Part shown: positions 28,233 to 38,266 of the stretch, piece after piece
Position numbering within the stretch: the stretch's first letter is position 1
Layout of the letters: each line of letters opens with the position of its first letter
Assembly: GCA_013177795.1 (NCBI GenBank)
Contig: JABLXY010000001.1
Span: 620,001-684,000 of the forward strand
Length of the DNA stretch: 64,000 nucleotides
Source of the DNA: Syntrophaceae bacterium
Lineage (GTDB): Bacteria; Desulfobacterota; Syntrophia; Syntrophales; UBA2192
Direction of reading: 5' to 3'
Position numbers and translations under genes: made by a program
Notes under the pieces: model-generated
Database searches by the model: none
What the model was told of the DNA's origin: nothing
What the model saw: only the letters and a program-made list of their open reading frames with translations

Positions 28233-29569
28233 CCGATCACCTCGTAGTGGATGGAAGGTTTCACCAGGGTCCGCGGCACGAGGGTCGAGACCATTGCCAC
28301 GACCTCCCGCGCCACCTTCCACGCGCCGGCCCCGCCTGCCGGCCCGTTCGTGTAGAGGGTCTCGACCTCGTTGCCGATCCGGACGGCCTCGGCCATCGTC
28401 TTCGTCCGTCCGGCGACCCTGACCCTGACCTCGTAGGGGTCGTGCCCCGCGGAGATTTTGTCCCTGTGCAGGGAATTGACACCGATGAGGTCGTACCGGA
28501 TCTCGTCGAACTGCACCCCGGTCAGCCTCAGCCTTTCTCGTACAATTTCGAGCGCCAGCTTCCCGCGGGCCACGGCACCGGGTCCGCCATAGCTGATCTG
28601 CCCCTCGCCGATGTAGCTGTCCACGTAGCCGATGGAGACCTTGAGCATGTCGGTCCTGGGCTTCCCCTTGCCGCCCGTGACCTGTACACGGTCCTTGCCG
28701 ACTTCCGTCAGCCGCACCCCCGTGAAGTCGGCCACGACATCGGGGGTGATGTATGAGGAAGGGTCGTGGATTTCATAGAGGAGCTGCTCCTTGCAGGTGG
28801 CGAGCGTGACCATCCCACCCGCTTCGGGCACCTTGGTCACCACGAATGAGCCATCCGCGCGGACCTCGGCGATGGGGAACCCGAGCCGGGCCGGATCGGG
28901 CACGTCCTTGTAGCCGGGGTCGGCGAAGTATCCCCCCGTCACCTGGCCTGCGCATTCGAGCAGGTGGCCCATGACGGTTGCCTGCCCCAAGAGATCCCAG
29001 TCGTTCATGTCCCAGCCGAACTCGTGTATCGCTGGAGCGATGAAAAGCGCCGGGTCCGCCACGCGGCCGGTGATGACGACATCGGCCCCGTTCTGCAGGG
29101 CCTCGACGATGGGCTCGGCGCCCAGGTAGGCATTGGCGGAGACCATCCTGTCTTTCAACGCCGAGGATTTCTCCCCGGTTTCCTCTATGCGGTAGTCACC
29201 CTGCCTGACGATACCAAGGACATCGTCGCCCGTCACGGCGGCGATCTTGAAACCCTTGATGCCCATCCGCTTCGCGATTTCCCCGACCTTCTCCGCCCCG
29301 GCGGCGGGGTTTGCGGCCCCCATGTTCGTGATGATCTTCACGCTGTTCCTGCGGCATACGGGCAGGCAGGCCTCCATCCGGGCGGCCAGCAGGGCATCGT
29401 AGCCTGCCCCGGGGTCCCTCATCTTCGCCTGCTGCGCGATGGCGATGGTCCGCTCGGCCAGGCACTCGAAGACGAGGTACCGGATGCCGCCCTTTTCGGC
29501 AAGCTCCACGGCGGGCTCGATCCGGTCGCCCGAATAACCGGCGCCGGACCCGATTCGTATCGTTTTCAT
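28229..29569 (-). CDS. AtuA family protein (DUF1446)
   Basis: A 446-aa protein starting MKTIRIGSGAGYSGDRIEPA. Family landmarks are LVFECLAERTIAIAQQAK, KIITNMGAANP, NGADVVITGRVADPALFIAP and YGGPGAVARGKLALEIVRE. AtuA was first linked to acyclic-terpene utilisation in Pseudomonas, but the biochemical activity is unresolved. The gene lies between a CitMHS transporter (19 nt upstream) and the small partner protein (4-nt overlap), under a sigma-54 promoter. The context argues for uptake and breakdown of an organic acid or acyl compound. Confidence 0.88.
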   Translation of the reverse strand: MKTIRIGSGAGYSGDRIEPAVELAEKGGIRYLVFECLAERTIAIAQQAKMRDPGAGYDALLAARMEACLPVCRRNSVKIITNMGAANPAAGAEKVGEIAKRMGIKGFKIAAVTGDDVLGIVRQGDYRIEETGEKSSALKDRMVSANAYLGAEPIVEALQNGADVVITGRVADPALFIAPAIHEFGWDMNDWDLLGQATVMGHLLECAGQVTGGYFADPGYKDVPDPARLGFPIAEVRADGSFVVTKVPEAGGMVTLATCKEQLLYEIHDPSSYITPDVVADFTGVRLTEVGKDRVQVTGGKGKPRTDMLKVSIGYVDSYIGEGQISYGGPGAVARGKLALEIVRERLRLTGVQFDEIRYDLIGVNSLHRDKISAGHDPYEVRVRVAGRTKTMAEAVRIGNEVETLYTNGPAGGAGAWKVAREVVAMVSTLVPRTLVKPSIHYEVIG

Positions 29570-29588
29570 GGGATCGATCCTCCGTTCA

Positions 29589-30893
29589 TTACAGCGGGTA
29601 CAGCCCGATGGCAATCGACGCGATGGCCATGACGATCGTGACCAGGTATGCATAAAGGAAGGTGAACTTCTGATGCTCCCCGAGTTCGACGCCCGTCAGA
29701 CCGATCAAGAGGAATGTTGAAGGCGTCAGGGGACTCAGGGGAAATCCGGTCGTCATCTGGCCGATGATGGCGGCCTGTCCGACCTGCAGTGCCGGGACAC
29801 CCAATGTCTTGGCGACCTCCGCCACGACGGGGAGGAAACCGAAGTAGAATGAATCCGGGTCGAAAAGCAGGCTCATGGGCATCGAGATCAGGGCCACGAT
29901 GGCAGGAATGTGAGTTTCCAGGCCCTGCGGTATGAACGTCACCGCGGCCTTTGCCATGGCAGCGATCATGCCCGTGCCCTTCATGATCCCCATGAGGGAA
30001 CCGGCGGCAAGAAGAATGCTGGCCATCATGAGGGCCGCCTTTGCGTGGGCATCGACCCGGGCCCGCTGCATCGCGACGTTGGGATAATTCACGACGAGGG
30101 CGAGCGTGGCCCCGACCATGAACAGCACCGCGGGGGATAACGTGCCCCACACCAAGCCCACAATCACGGCCACGGTCAGGATGATGTTGAACCAGAACAT
30201 CTTGGGCCTTCGGAGGCTCTTTTCTTCATCGGTCAGTTGTCTCTCGTAGACCTCCCCCTCGGAGCCCGTGTTCCCGACGATGCCCAGGCGGCGGGTTTCC
30301 CGCCTGCCGAGCCAGTAGGCCACGAGCATGACGAACGCCAGGCCGCAGAGGTGTGCGGGAATGACCGGGTTGTAGAGGTCCGTGACCTGGACCTGCAGGG
30401 CCGTTGCCGCCCGGATGGTCGGGCCGCCCCACGGCAGGACGTTCATCGTCCCCGCACCGAGAGCGACGACGCAGGCCAGGACCCTTCGGTCCATGTTCAA
30501 ACGGTCGTACAACGGGATCAGGGGAGGGATGACAATGAGGAAGGTCGTGGCACCGGAGCCGTCCAGGTGGGCAACCATGGCGAGAAGCGCTGTACCCATG
30601 ACGACCCGTGTCGGGTGGTGTCCGACGTGACGAAGGATCTTGTTGATGATGGGATCGAACATCCCGGCATCCATCAGGACACTGAAAAAGATGATCGCAA
30701 AGATAAACATCGCCACGACCGGCGCGATGCTCTGCAGACCCTGGACAATGAATTTCCCCGTCCCTAGGCCGAACCCGCCGATCAGCGCTCCGATGATGGG
30801 AATGGCGATCAGGGCGGCCAGCGCCGATAACCTTTTCGTGAGGATGACCGCCAACAGGGCAAGCATCGTCAGAAGTCCCAGCAGTGCCAGCAT
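29589..30893 (-). CDS. CitMHS-family (citrate/divalent-cation:H+ symporter type) transporter
   Basis: A 434-aa polytopic membrane protein starting MLALLGLLTMLALLAVILTK behind AGGAGGGGAG. It has about 12 hydrophobic helices and typical family motifs HLDGSGATTFLIVIPPLIPLY, LPWGGPTIRAATAL and TGFPLSPLTPSTFLLIGL. Known members bring in citrate complexed with Mg2+ or Ca2+; others move different organic acids. It is the first gene after a sigma-54 promoter and is followed by AtuA, so the cargo is probably the AtuA substrate. A longer open frame upstream (to 31133) has no transporter similarity. Confidence 0.88.
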   Translation of the reverse strand: MLALLGLLTMLALLAVILTKRLSALAALIAIPIIGALIGGFGLGTGKFIVQGLQSIAPVVAMFIFAIIFFSVLMDAGMFDPIINKILRHVGHHPTRVVMGTALLAMVAHLDGSGATTFLIVIPPLIPLYDRLNMDRRVLACVVALGAGTMNVLPWGGPTIRAATALQVQVTDLYNPVIPAHLCGLAFVMLVAYWLGRRETRRLGIVGNTGSEGEVYERQLTDEEKSLRRPKMFWFNIILTVAVIVGLVWGTLSPAVLFMVGATLALVVNYPNVAMQRARVDAHAKAALMMASILLAAGSLMGIMKGTGMIAAMAKAAVTFIPQGLETHIPAIVALISMPMSLLFDPDSFYFGFLPVVAEVAKTLGVPALQVGQAAIIGQMTTGFPLSPLTPSTFLLIGLTGVELGEHQKFTFLYAYLVTIVMAIASIAIGLYPL

Positions 30894-30947
30894 ATCTCCC
30901 CTCCTGGATTCGCGGTTGCAAGACCCCGCTTTTTGCCATCCCTTTGA

Positions 30948-30962
30948 GCAACCGCCATGCCC
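30948..30962 (-). promoter_or_regulatory. Sigma-54 promoter of the CitMHS-AtuA operon
   Basis: The minus strand reads GGGCATGGCGGTTGC, fitting TGGCACGNNNNTTGC with GG and GC 10 nt apart. The predicted start lies near 30936, 43 nt before the transporter ATG. Confidence 0.6.
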
Positions 30963-31138
30963 GGATGAAGGCGTTTCAGCATGCTGCGCCGAGAACGAGG
31001 CGGGAGCCGCTGCGGCCACCGCGCCGGCATTGTTCAAGCTCTTGTTTTGAAATATGTTTGCGAGTGTCGGGGGAGAACGCAAAAAGGCGGATCGGCGACG
31101 GAGGGAGCGAAAGGATTTGAGAACAGCCGGCACGCTTC

Positions 31139-31154
31139 TTCCGGATAACCGGAA
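31139..31154. promoter_or_regulatory. Enhancer palindrome 1 (TTCCGG-N4-CCGGAA)
   Basis: A perfect 6-bp inverted repeat with a 4-nt spacer, about 210 bp upstream of the predicted sigma-54 start. Two more copies follow at 31211 and 31242. Confidence 0.6.
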
Positions 31155-31210
31155 ATGCTGTCCCTCCGGCAGGGCGATCAGTTCCCCGCCGAAGCATGCC
31201 TGAAGGCCTT

Positions 31211-31226
31211 TTCCGGGTTTTCGGAA
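31211..31226. promoter_or_regulatory. Enhancer palindrome 2 (TTCCGG-N4-TCGGAA)
   Basis: The same dyad as the copy at 31139 with one mismatch, about 280 bp upstream of the predicted start. Confidence 0.55.
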
Positions 31227-31241
31227 CCAATTTCCCTGTCA

Positions 31242-31257
31242 TTCCGGGATTCCGGAA
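31242..31257. promoter_or_regulatory. Enhancer palindrome 3 (TTCCGG-N4-CCGGAA)
   Basis: A perfect copy that ends on the base before the regulator's stop codon. It is 31 bp (about three helical turns) centre-to-centre from copy 2. Confidence 0.6.
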
Positions 31258-32673
31258 CTATTCCCGGCCGGCCGGATCGATACCCAGTGCCTTCATCTTT
31301 GCATAGAGTGTGGAAAGAGACAACCCGAGTTCCCGGGCAATGCGCCTCTTCGCCTCGACCGATCGACCGCAGCTGCCGAGCTTGCCGAGAATCGCCCGCC
31401 TCTCCGCCTCCTTGACGATCTCCTCCAAGGTGCCGCTCACGGGCCGGCGGATGACATCTTGAAGCGCTTTCGGCAGATATTGCGGCAGGACGAACTCGGT
31501 GTCAGCCATGTTCACCGCGTGCTCCACGGCGTTCATGAGCTCCCGGACGTTTCCCGGCCACGAGTGCCTTTCGAGGATCTCATAGATATCCGGGGAAAAA
31601 CGCAGCGCCCGGCCTCCTCTTTTCCCGCACTGCTCGAGGAAATGGTCGGCCAGGAGCCGGATGTCGCCTCGACGGTCCCGGAGAGCCGGCAGGTGGATGT
31701 TCACAACGTTGAGCCTGTAGTAGAGATCCTCCCTGAATTGCCCCGCCTTCACCCGCTGCTCGAGATCCCGGTTGGTCGCCGCGATGACCCGGACGTTCAC
31801 GGCAGTCTCCTCCGTTTCACCGACTCGCCGGATACGCCGCTCCTGGAGAACCCGGAGCAGCTTTGCCTGCATGTCCGTGCCGAGCTCCGCCACCTCGTCA
31901 AGGAATACGGTTCCCCCCTCGGCGATCTCGAAAAACCCCACCCGGCCGCCCCGGCGCGCGCCGGTGAAGGCGCCGTCCGCATACCCGAAGAGCTCGCTTT
32001 CAACGAGCATCGGGCTCAGGGCCGCGCAGCTGAACGCCAGGAACGGACCCGACGATCGCCTGCTGCCGCTGTGAATGGCCTGGGCAAAGACTTCCTTGCC
32101 CGTCCCGCTCTCTCCCGTGATCAGGACATCGTGGTCGCCCCGCGCGCTTCGATGAGCCAGTGCGACGGCCGACCGGATTTCATCACTGACCCCGATGATG
32201 TCCTGGAACGTGAACCGGGCCTGGAAGGCCTGTTGAACGAACGTGTGGAGACGGTTGGCCCGGCTGGCAAACTTCTTGAGTTCCTGGGAGAGACGCTGGA
32301 CTTCCGTGATGTCCTTCAGCACCGACACACCGCCGACAATCTCGCCGTCCCTGACGATCGGGGCCATGTCGACGACGTATTCAACCTTCCCTTCCCGGCG
32401 GAATACGCCCGCGCGGGCTACCCCCGTGCGCATCACATCGGGCAGTATCGCCCCGGGGCGCACGTCCCGCAGGGGTCTCCCGACAATCTGCTCGGGCTTC
32501 ACGCCGGTGATGCGGGTGTACTCCGGATTCACGTAGCGGACGACGGCCGAGGCATCGACGACGAGCACGCCGTCATAGATGGCATCAAGGATGCTCGTAC
32601 ACCACTGGGCAACCATCTCCGCCGGACAGGATTCTTTCCCCTCGTGAGGAATCCCTCGATCGTCCGCGGCCAT
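31258..32673 (-). CDS. PAS-containing sigma-54 enhancer-binding regulator
   Basis: A protein of about 471 aa. The PAS domain spans about residues 20-135 (ILDAIYDGVLVVDASAVVRY). The AAA+ domain (about 155-385) has Walker A GESGTGKE, an intact GAFTGA in ADGAFTGARRGG, Walker B GGTVFLDEV and SWPGNVRELMN. The C-terminal Fis-type helix-turn-helix includes AKRRIARELGLSLSTLYAKM. I chose ATG 32673 because AGAGG is 7 nt upstream; ATG 32688 is in frame. It has no receiver domain, so the PAS probably senses a ligand directly. It is next to a sigma-54 promoter and three palindromes, which makes the CitMHS-AtuA operon its likely target. Confidence 0.92.
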   Translation of the reverse strand: MAADDRGIPHEGKESCPAEMVAQWCTSILDAIYDGVLVVDASAVVRYVNPEYTRITGVKPEQIVGRPLRDVRPGAILPDVMRTGVARAGVFRREGKVEYVVDMAPIVRDGEIVGGVSVLKDITEVQRLSQELKKFASRANRLHTFVQQAFQARFTFQDIIGVSDEIRSAVALAHRSARGDHDVLITGESGTGKEVFAQAIHSGSRRSSGPFLAFSCAALSPMLVESELFGYADGAFTGARRGGRVGFFEIAEGGTVFLDEVAELGTDMQAKLLRVLQERRIRRVGETEETAVNVRVIAATNRDLEQRVKAGQFREDLYYRLNVVNIHLPALRDRRGDIRLLADHFLEQCGKRGGRALRFSPDIYEILERHSWPGNVRELMNAVEHAVNMADTEFVLPQYLPKALQDVIRRPVSGTLEEIVKEAERRAILGKLGSCGRSVEAKRRIARELGLSLSTLYAKMKALGIDPAGRE

Positions 32674-32732
32674 TGCGGAACCTCTCATTCAAATACGCAT
32701 GCGCTTTCGATCGATGCTCACCGGGAGTCCCA

Positions 32733-33195
32733 TCAGCGGTTGCGGCCCCGGATGGCGCGCTCCATCTCGCGCCTGTCCGTCCTTCGCTTCAGGTCCTCGC
32801 GCCGGTCGTGGATCTTCTTGCCGCGGCCCACGCCGAGCAGGATCTTCACCTTGCCGTTCTTGAAGTAGGCCTTCAGCGGGATCACCGTCTGGCCCTTCTC
32901 CTGGGTCTTGCCGTAGAGCTTCCGGATCTCGCGCTTGTGCAGCAGGAGCTTGCGGACCCGCAGGGGGTCGTGGTTCATGATGTTGCCGTAGGTGTAGGGG
33001 CTGATGTTCATGTCGTAGAGGAACACCTCGCCGTTCTTCACCCGGGCGTAGCTGTCCGTCAGGTTGCCCTTGCCCTCGCGGAGGGCCTTGACCTCGGTGC
33101 CCACCAGGGCGATGCCCGCCTCGTAGGTGTCCTCGATCTCGAAGTTGAGCCTCGCCGTCTTGTTCTGGCAGATGGGTTTCTCGCCTGCCTGTTTC

Positions 33196-33203
<8 letters not shown>
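32733..33203 (-). CDS. smpB: SsrA-binding protein SmpB
   Basis: A 156-aa protein with the SmpB blocks [40 protein letters not shown] and [12 protein letters not shown], and a basic tail ending [12 protein letters not shown] that inserts in the mRNA channel. It delivers tmRNA to stalled ribosomes; ssrA is in the same window. The start overlaps the 3' end of ttcA by 8 nt, so the two are translationally linked. Confidence 0.96.
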
Positions 33204-35549
<2,346 letters not shown>

Positions 35550-35573
35550 GGCTTGCAACACAAGACAAAACGA

Positions 35574-35607
35574 AGGCCCGATTCCGCTGCACGGCAGAAT
35601 CGGGCCT
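35574..35607. terminator. Hairpin between convergent eno and plsB
   Basis: AGGCCCGATTC and GAATCGGGCCT form a perfect 11-bp stem. The minus-strand side is followed by TTCGTTTTGTC and serves plsB best; the plus-strand side lacks a T run. Confidence 0.65.
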
Positions 35608-35626
35608 CTCCATGTAAACAAATCCC

Positions 35627-35668
35627 CCTTCCATCCCCCTTTGCGAAAGGGGGAGAAAGGGGGATTGA
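35627..35668. repeat. Compound palindrome TCCCCCTTT-GCG-AAAGGGGGA inside AATCCCCC/GGGGGATT
   Basis: An inner 9-bp perfect hairpin is nested in an outer AATCCCCCTT / AAAGGGGGATT pair, directly after the plsB stop codon. This is the classic form of an extragenic palindromic repeat. Confidence 0.55.
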
Positions 35669-35670
35669 TC

Positions 35671-38253
35671 TTACAGGAACCGGAAGATCCGCTGCCGCAC
35701 CGCCTCGATCCGGCTCTTGTCCTCCGTGAGGGCGTAGAAGGTCCGCGTCTCCTTCTTCTCCCTGCGCTCCACGGCCTTGATGACCTCCATGTCGATCAGG
35801 GCCTTCACGGCGTTCTGGTAGTTCGACACGCTCTGGGCCTCACTGCGCAGGATTTCCCCCTTGCGGTACATCCGGGTCCCCAGCTTCTGCACCAGCCTGA
35901 GAAACTCCTTGTCGGGGCGCATGTCCTTTTTCAGGTAGGACGATCCGCGCGTGACGACCCAGTAGGACTCGATGTAGTTCTGGATGAGCCCCGCGTAGGG
36001 CCGCAGGTTGGTCCTCCCCTTGCCCTTGACCTCGATCCAGGCCTCGTCCCCTTTCTCGAGGCCCGCCACCATGCCCCGGTCCAGCAGGTAGGCCAGGGCC
36101 TCGTGGACCTCCTCGGCGTCCCCCTTGCGGTGATCGAAGATGAACTCGTGCCGGAACAGCCGCTTGAAGAACTTGTAGTCCTCCATGAGCCTCACCAGCG
36201 GGACCGTGTCCTCGCTCGTCGAGAGGATGGAGGCCGCCACGAACGACAGGGGCACGAAGAAGTGCAGGATGTTGTTCTTGTAGTACTCCAGGTGCAGCCG
36301 CTTCCCCTCGTCCAGGGAGTAGACGACCTCGGCGAACTCGTCCTCCTCGCCTTCCTCGGCGCCCATTTCCGTGATGAACCCTGCGGCCTTGAACTGCTCA
36401 AGGGCCTCGTCGATGGCCCGCTCGGGGTTGGCGAAGGTGGAGGCGATGGACACGCCGCGCGCGGCCAGGTAGTGGAACAGCTCGTGGATGATCTCCAGCA
36501 GGTCGTTGCGGGTCAGGCCGCGCTTGTAATGGCACAGCAACGCCGCCGCCACGAGCGCGAAGGGCGTCACCACGGAGACGCGGCTGATCTCGCTGACGAC
36601 TTCGTAGCTGATCTTGCGGTAGAAGCTGCGGCGCTCGTCGGTCTCCATGGCCCCCGGCGGCCTGTCCTGGGCCTGCAGGGACGCGCAGATATGGATCGGC
36701 TCGCCGATGTTCAGGTAGACGCGCCCGTAGCGCTTGTTCAGCAGCCGGCTGCTCTTGATGACGGCACTGGGCCTCTCACGCTCCTTTTCGGCGCCGCCCA
36801 GCTCCTGGATGTAGGACTTCTCTTCCAGGACCCGGTCGTAGCCGATGAAGACGGGGATGATGGCCACGTCCCGTTGCAGATCCGTGCAGGCCTGGATGAC
36901 CATGGAGAGCATCCCGTACTTCGGCATGACCATTTTCCCCGTCCGGCTCCGGCCCCCCTCGATGAAGAACTCGATGGGGTAGCCCTCGCGGAGCATGGTC
37001 CGGATGTAGGTCTCCATGACATGGCGGTAGACGACGTTGCCGCCGAAGGTGCGCCGGATGAAGAACGCTCCCCCCTTGCGGAAGATGTGCCCCAGGGGCC
37101 AGAACATGAGGTTCGTCCCCGCCGCGATGAACGGCAGCGGGATGTTGTGCTTGTAGAAGACGTAGGACAGCAGCAGGTAGTCGATGTGGCTGCGGTGGCA
37201 GGGGATGATGACGCAGGGCATGCGCCTCGAGAGGTCACGGACCCGGGCGAGCCCCTCCCGGTCGGCGATGACGCCGTCGTAGATGTTGTTCCAGAGCCAG
37301 GTGAGAGCCTTGTCGTAGAGCTCGATGTAGAAATCGACGTAGTCCGCGGCGATCTCCTCGAGATACCGCTTCGCCTGCTTCCGGACCGACTCGAGGTCCC
37401 TGTTCGAGGAGGCGGCGTGCTCTTCCATGAACCGCACGAGCGCGGGGTCCCGCATCGCGATCCGGATGATCTCCTCGCGGGGCTTGACGCGGGGCCCCAG
37501 GGCCGCAATCGTCTCGCGGTCGATCCGGCCGATCAGTTCGGCCCGCAGACCGCCGGCGACGTCCTGCAGGGACCCGCCGGCCGTCTCCTGGAGGATGCGC
37601 GACAGATCGATGGGCTCCGCAATGCTGACGGAGGTCCGGTGCTTGTACCGGATGAAGGCGATCAGCCGCCGCAGCGCGCCCGGGTTCTCCTGGTCGCCGA
37701 AGAAGATGTCCACCAGGGGGCGCTCCTTTTTCTCCCTCCGCGGGCCGTAGCTGACGGCCACGGGGACGACCGTGACGGGGACATCGAGTGACCTCTGGGC
37801 GTTGAGAAGCTGCACGAGCGGGTCCTTTGCATCGTCGCGCTCCGAGCCCCTCAGCGAGATCACGGAGCTGCGGCCCAGGCGGGTCAGCCGCTCGAGGGTA
37901 CCCGCGGCACCCGGCTCGGCGGGGCTGTTCTTCAGCAGGGCGCGGACGGCCCTCGCGGCGTTTCTCCAGAGCAGCGTCCCCATCCCGTGAAAATAGATCG
38001 GCTGCGGGATATCCTTCCGCAGCCCCAGGTCGTGCAGGATCAGGCCGTTGAGGCGGCTGGGGTACTTCAGGGCGTAGACGACCACGCCCTTCCGGGCCAG
38101 TTCCCGGAGGGCGCGCTCGTGTTCGGGGGCCAGCTCGACCTTGGAGAGATACCGCGAAAAGAGCCGGTGGAAGGGGACGCGGATTTTCCCGTCCGCATCA
38201 ACGGTGTGAGGGTCCACGGCGCCGGCAGGCATGCTGTGGGTCTCCGGGTTCAT
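35671..38253 (-). CDS. plsB: Glycerol-3-phosphate acyltransferase (PlsB type)
   Basis: An 860-aa protein, the usual PlsB length. The acyltransferase core has IIPCHRSHIDYLLLSYVFY (HX4D motif, about residue 355), GGAFFIRRTFGGN, EFFIEGGRSRTGKM and VAIIPVFIGYD. It acylates position 1 of glycerol-3-phosphate in phospholipid synthesis at the inner membrane. N-terminal residues to about 280 and C-terminal residues after about 520 are helical accessory domains. The gene lies just downstream of ptsI (13 nt), so it may be co-transcribed with the PTS genes. Confidence 0.92.
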   Translation of the reverse strand: MNPETHSMPAGAVDPHTVDADGKIRVPFHRLFSRYLSKVELAPEHERALRELARKGVVVYALKYPSRLNGLILHDLGLRKDIPQPIYFHGMGTLLWRNAARAVRALLKNSPAEPGAAGTLERLTRLGRSSVISLRGSERDDAKDPLVQLLNAQRSLDVPVTVVPVAVSYGPRREKKERPLVDIFFGDQENPGALRRLIAFIRYKHRTSVSIAEPIDLSRILQETAGGSLQDVAGGLRAELIGRIDRETIAALGPRVKPREEIIRIAMRDPALVRFMEEHAASSNRDLESVRKQAKRYLEEIAADYVDFYIELYDKALTWLWNNIYDGVIADREGLARVRDLSRRMPCVIIPCHRSHIDYLLLSYVFYKHNIPLPFIAAGTNLMFWPLGHIFRKGGAFFIRRTFGGNVVYRHVMETYIRTMLREGYPIEFFIEGGRSRTGKMVMPKYGMLSMVIQACTDLQRDVAIIPVFIGYDRVLEEKSYIQELGGAEKERERPSAVIKSSRLLNKRYGRVYLNIGEPIHICASLQAQDRPPGAMETDERRSFYRKISYEVVSEISRVSVVTPFALVAAALLCHYKRGLTRNDLLEIIHELFHYLAARGVSIASTFANPERAIDEALEQFKAAGFITEMGAEEGEEDEFAEVVYSLDEGKRLHLEYYKNNILHFFVPLSFVAASILSTSEDTVPLVRLMEDYKFFKRLFRHEFIFDHRKGDAEEVHEALAYLLDRGMVAGLEKGDEAWIEVKGKGRTNLRPYAGLIQNYIESYWVVTRGSSYLKKDMRPDKEFLRLVQKLGTRMYRKGEILRSEAQSVSNYQNAVKALIDMEVIKAVERREKKETRTFYALTEDKSRIEAVRQRIFRFL

Positions 38254-38266
38254 TGCCTCTCCGGGT

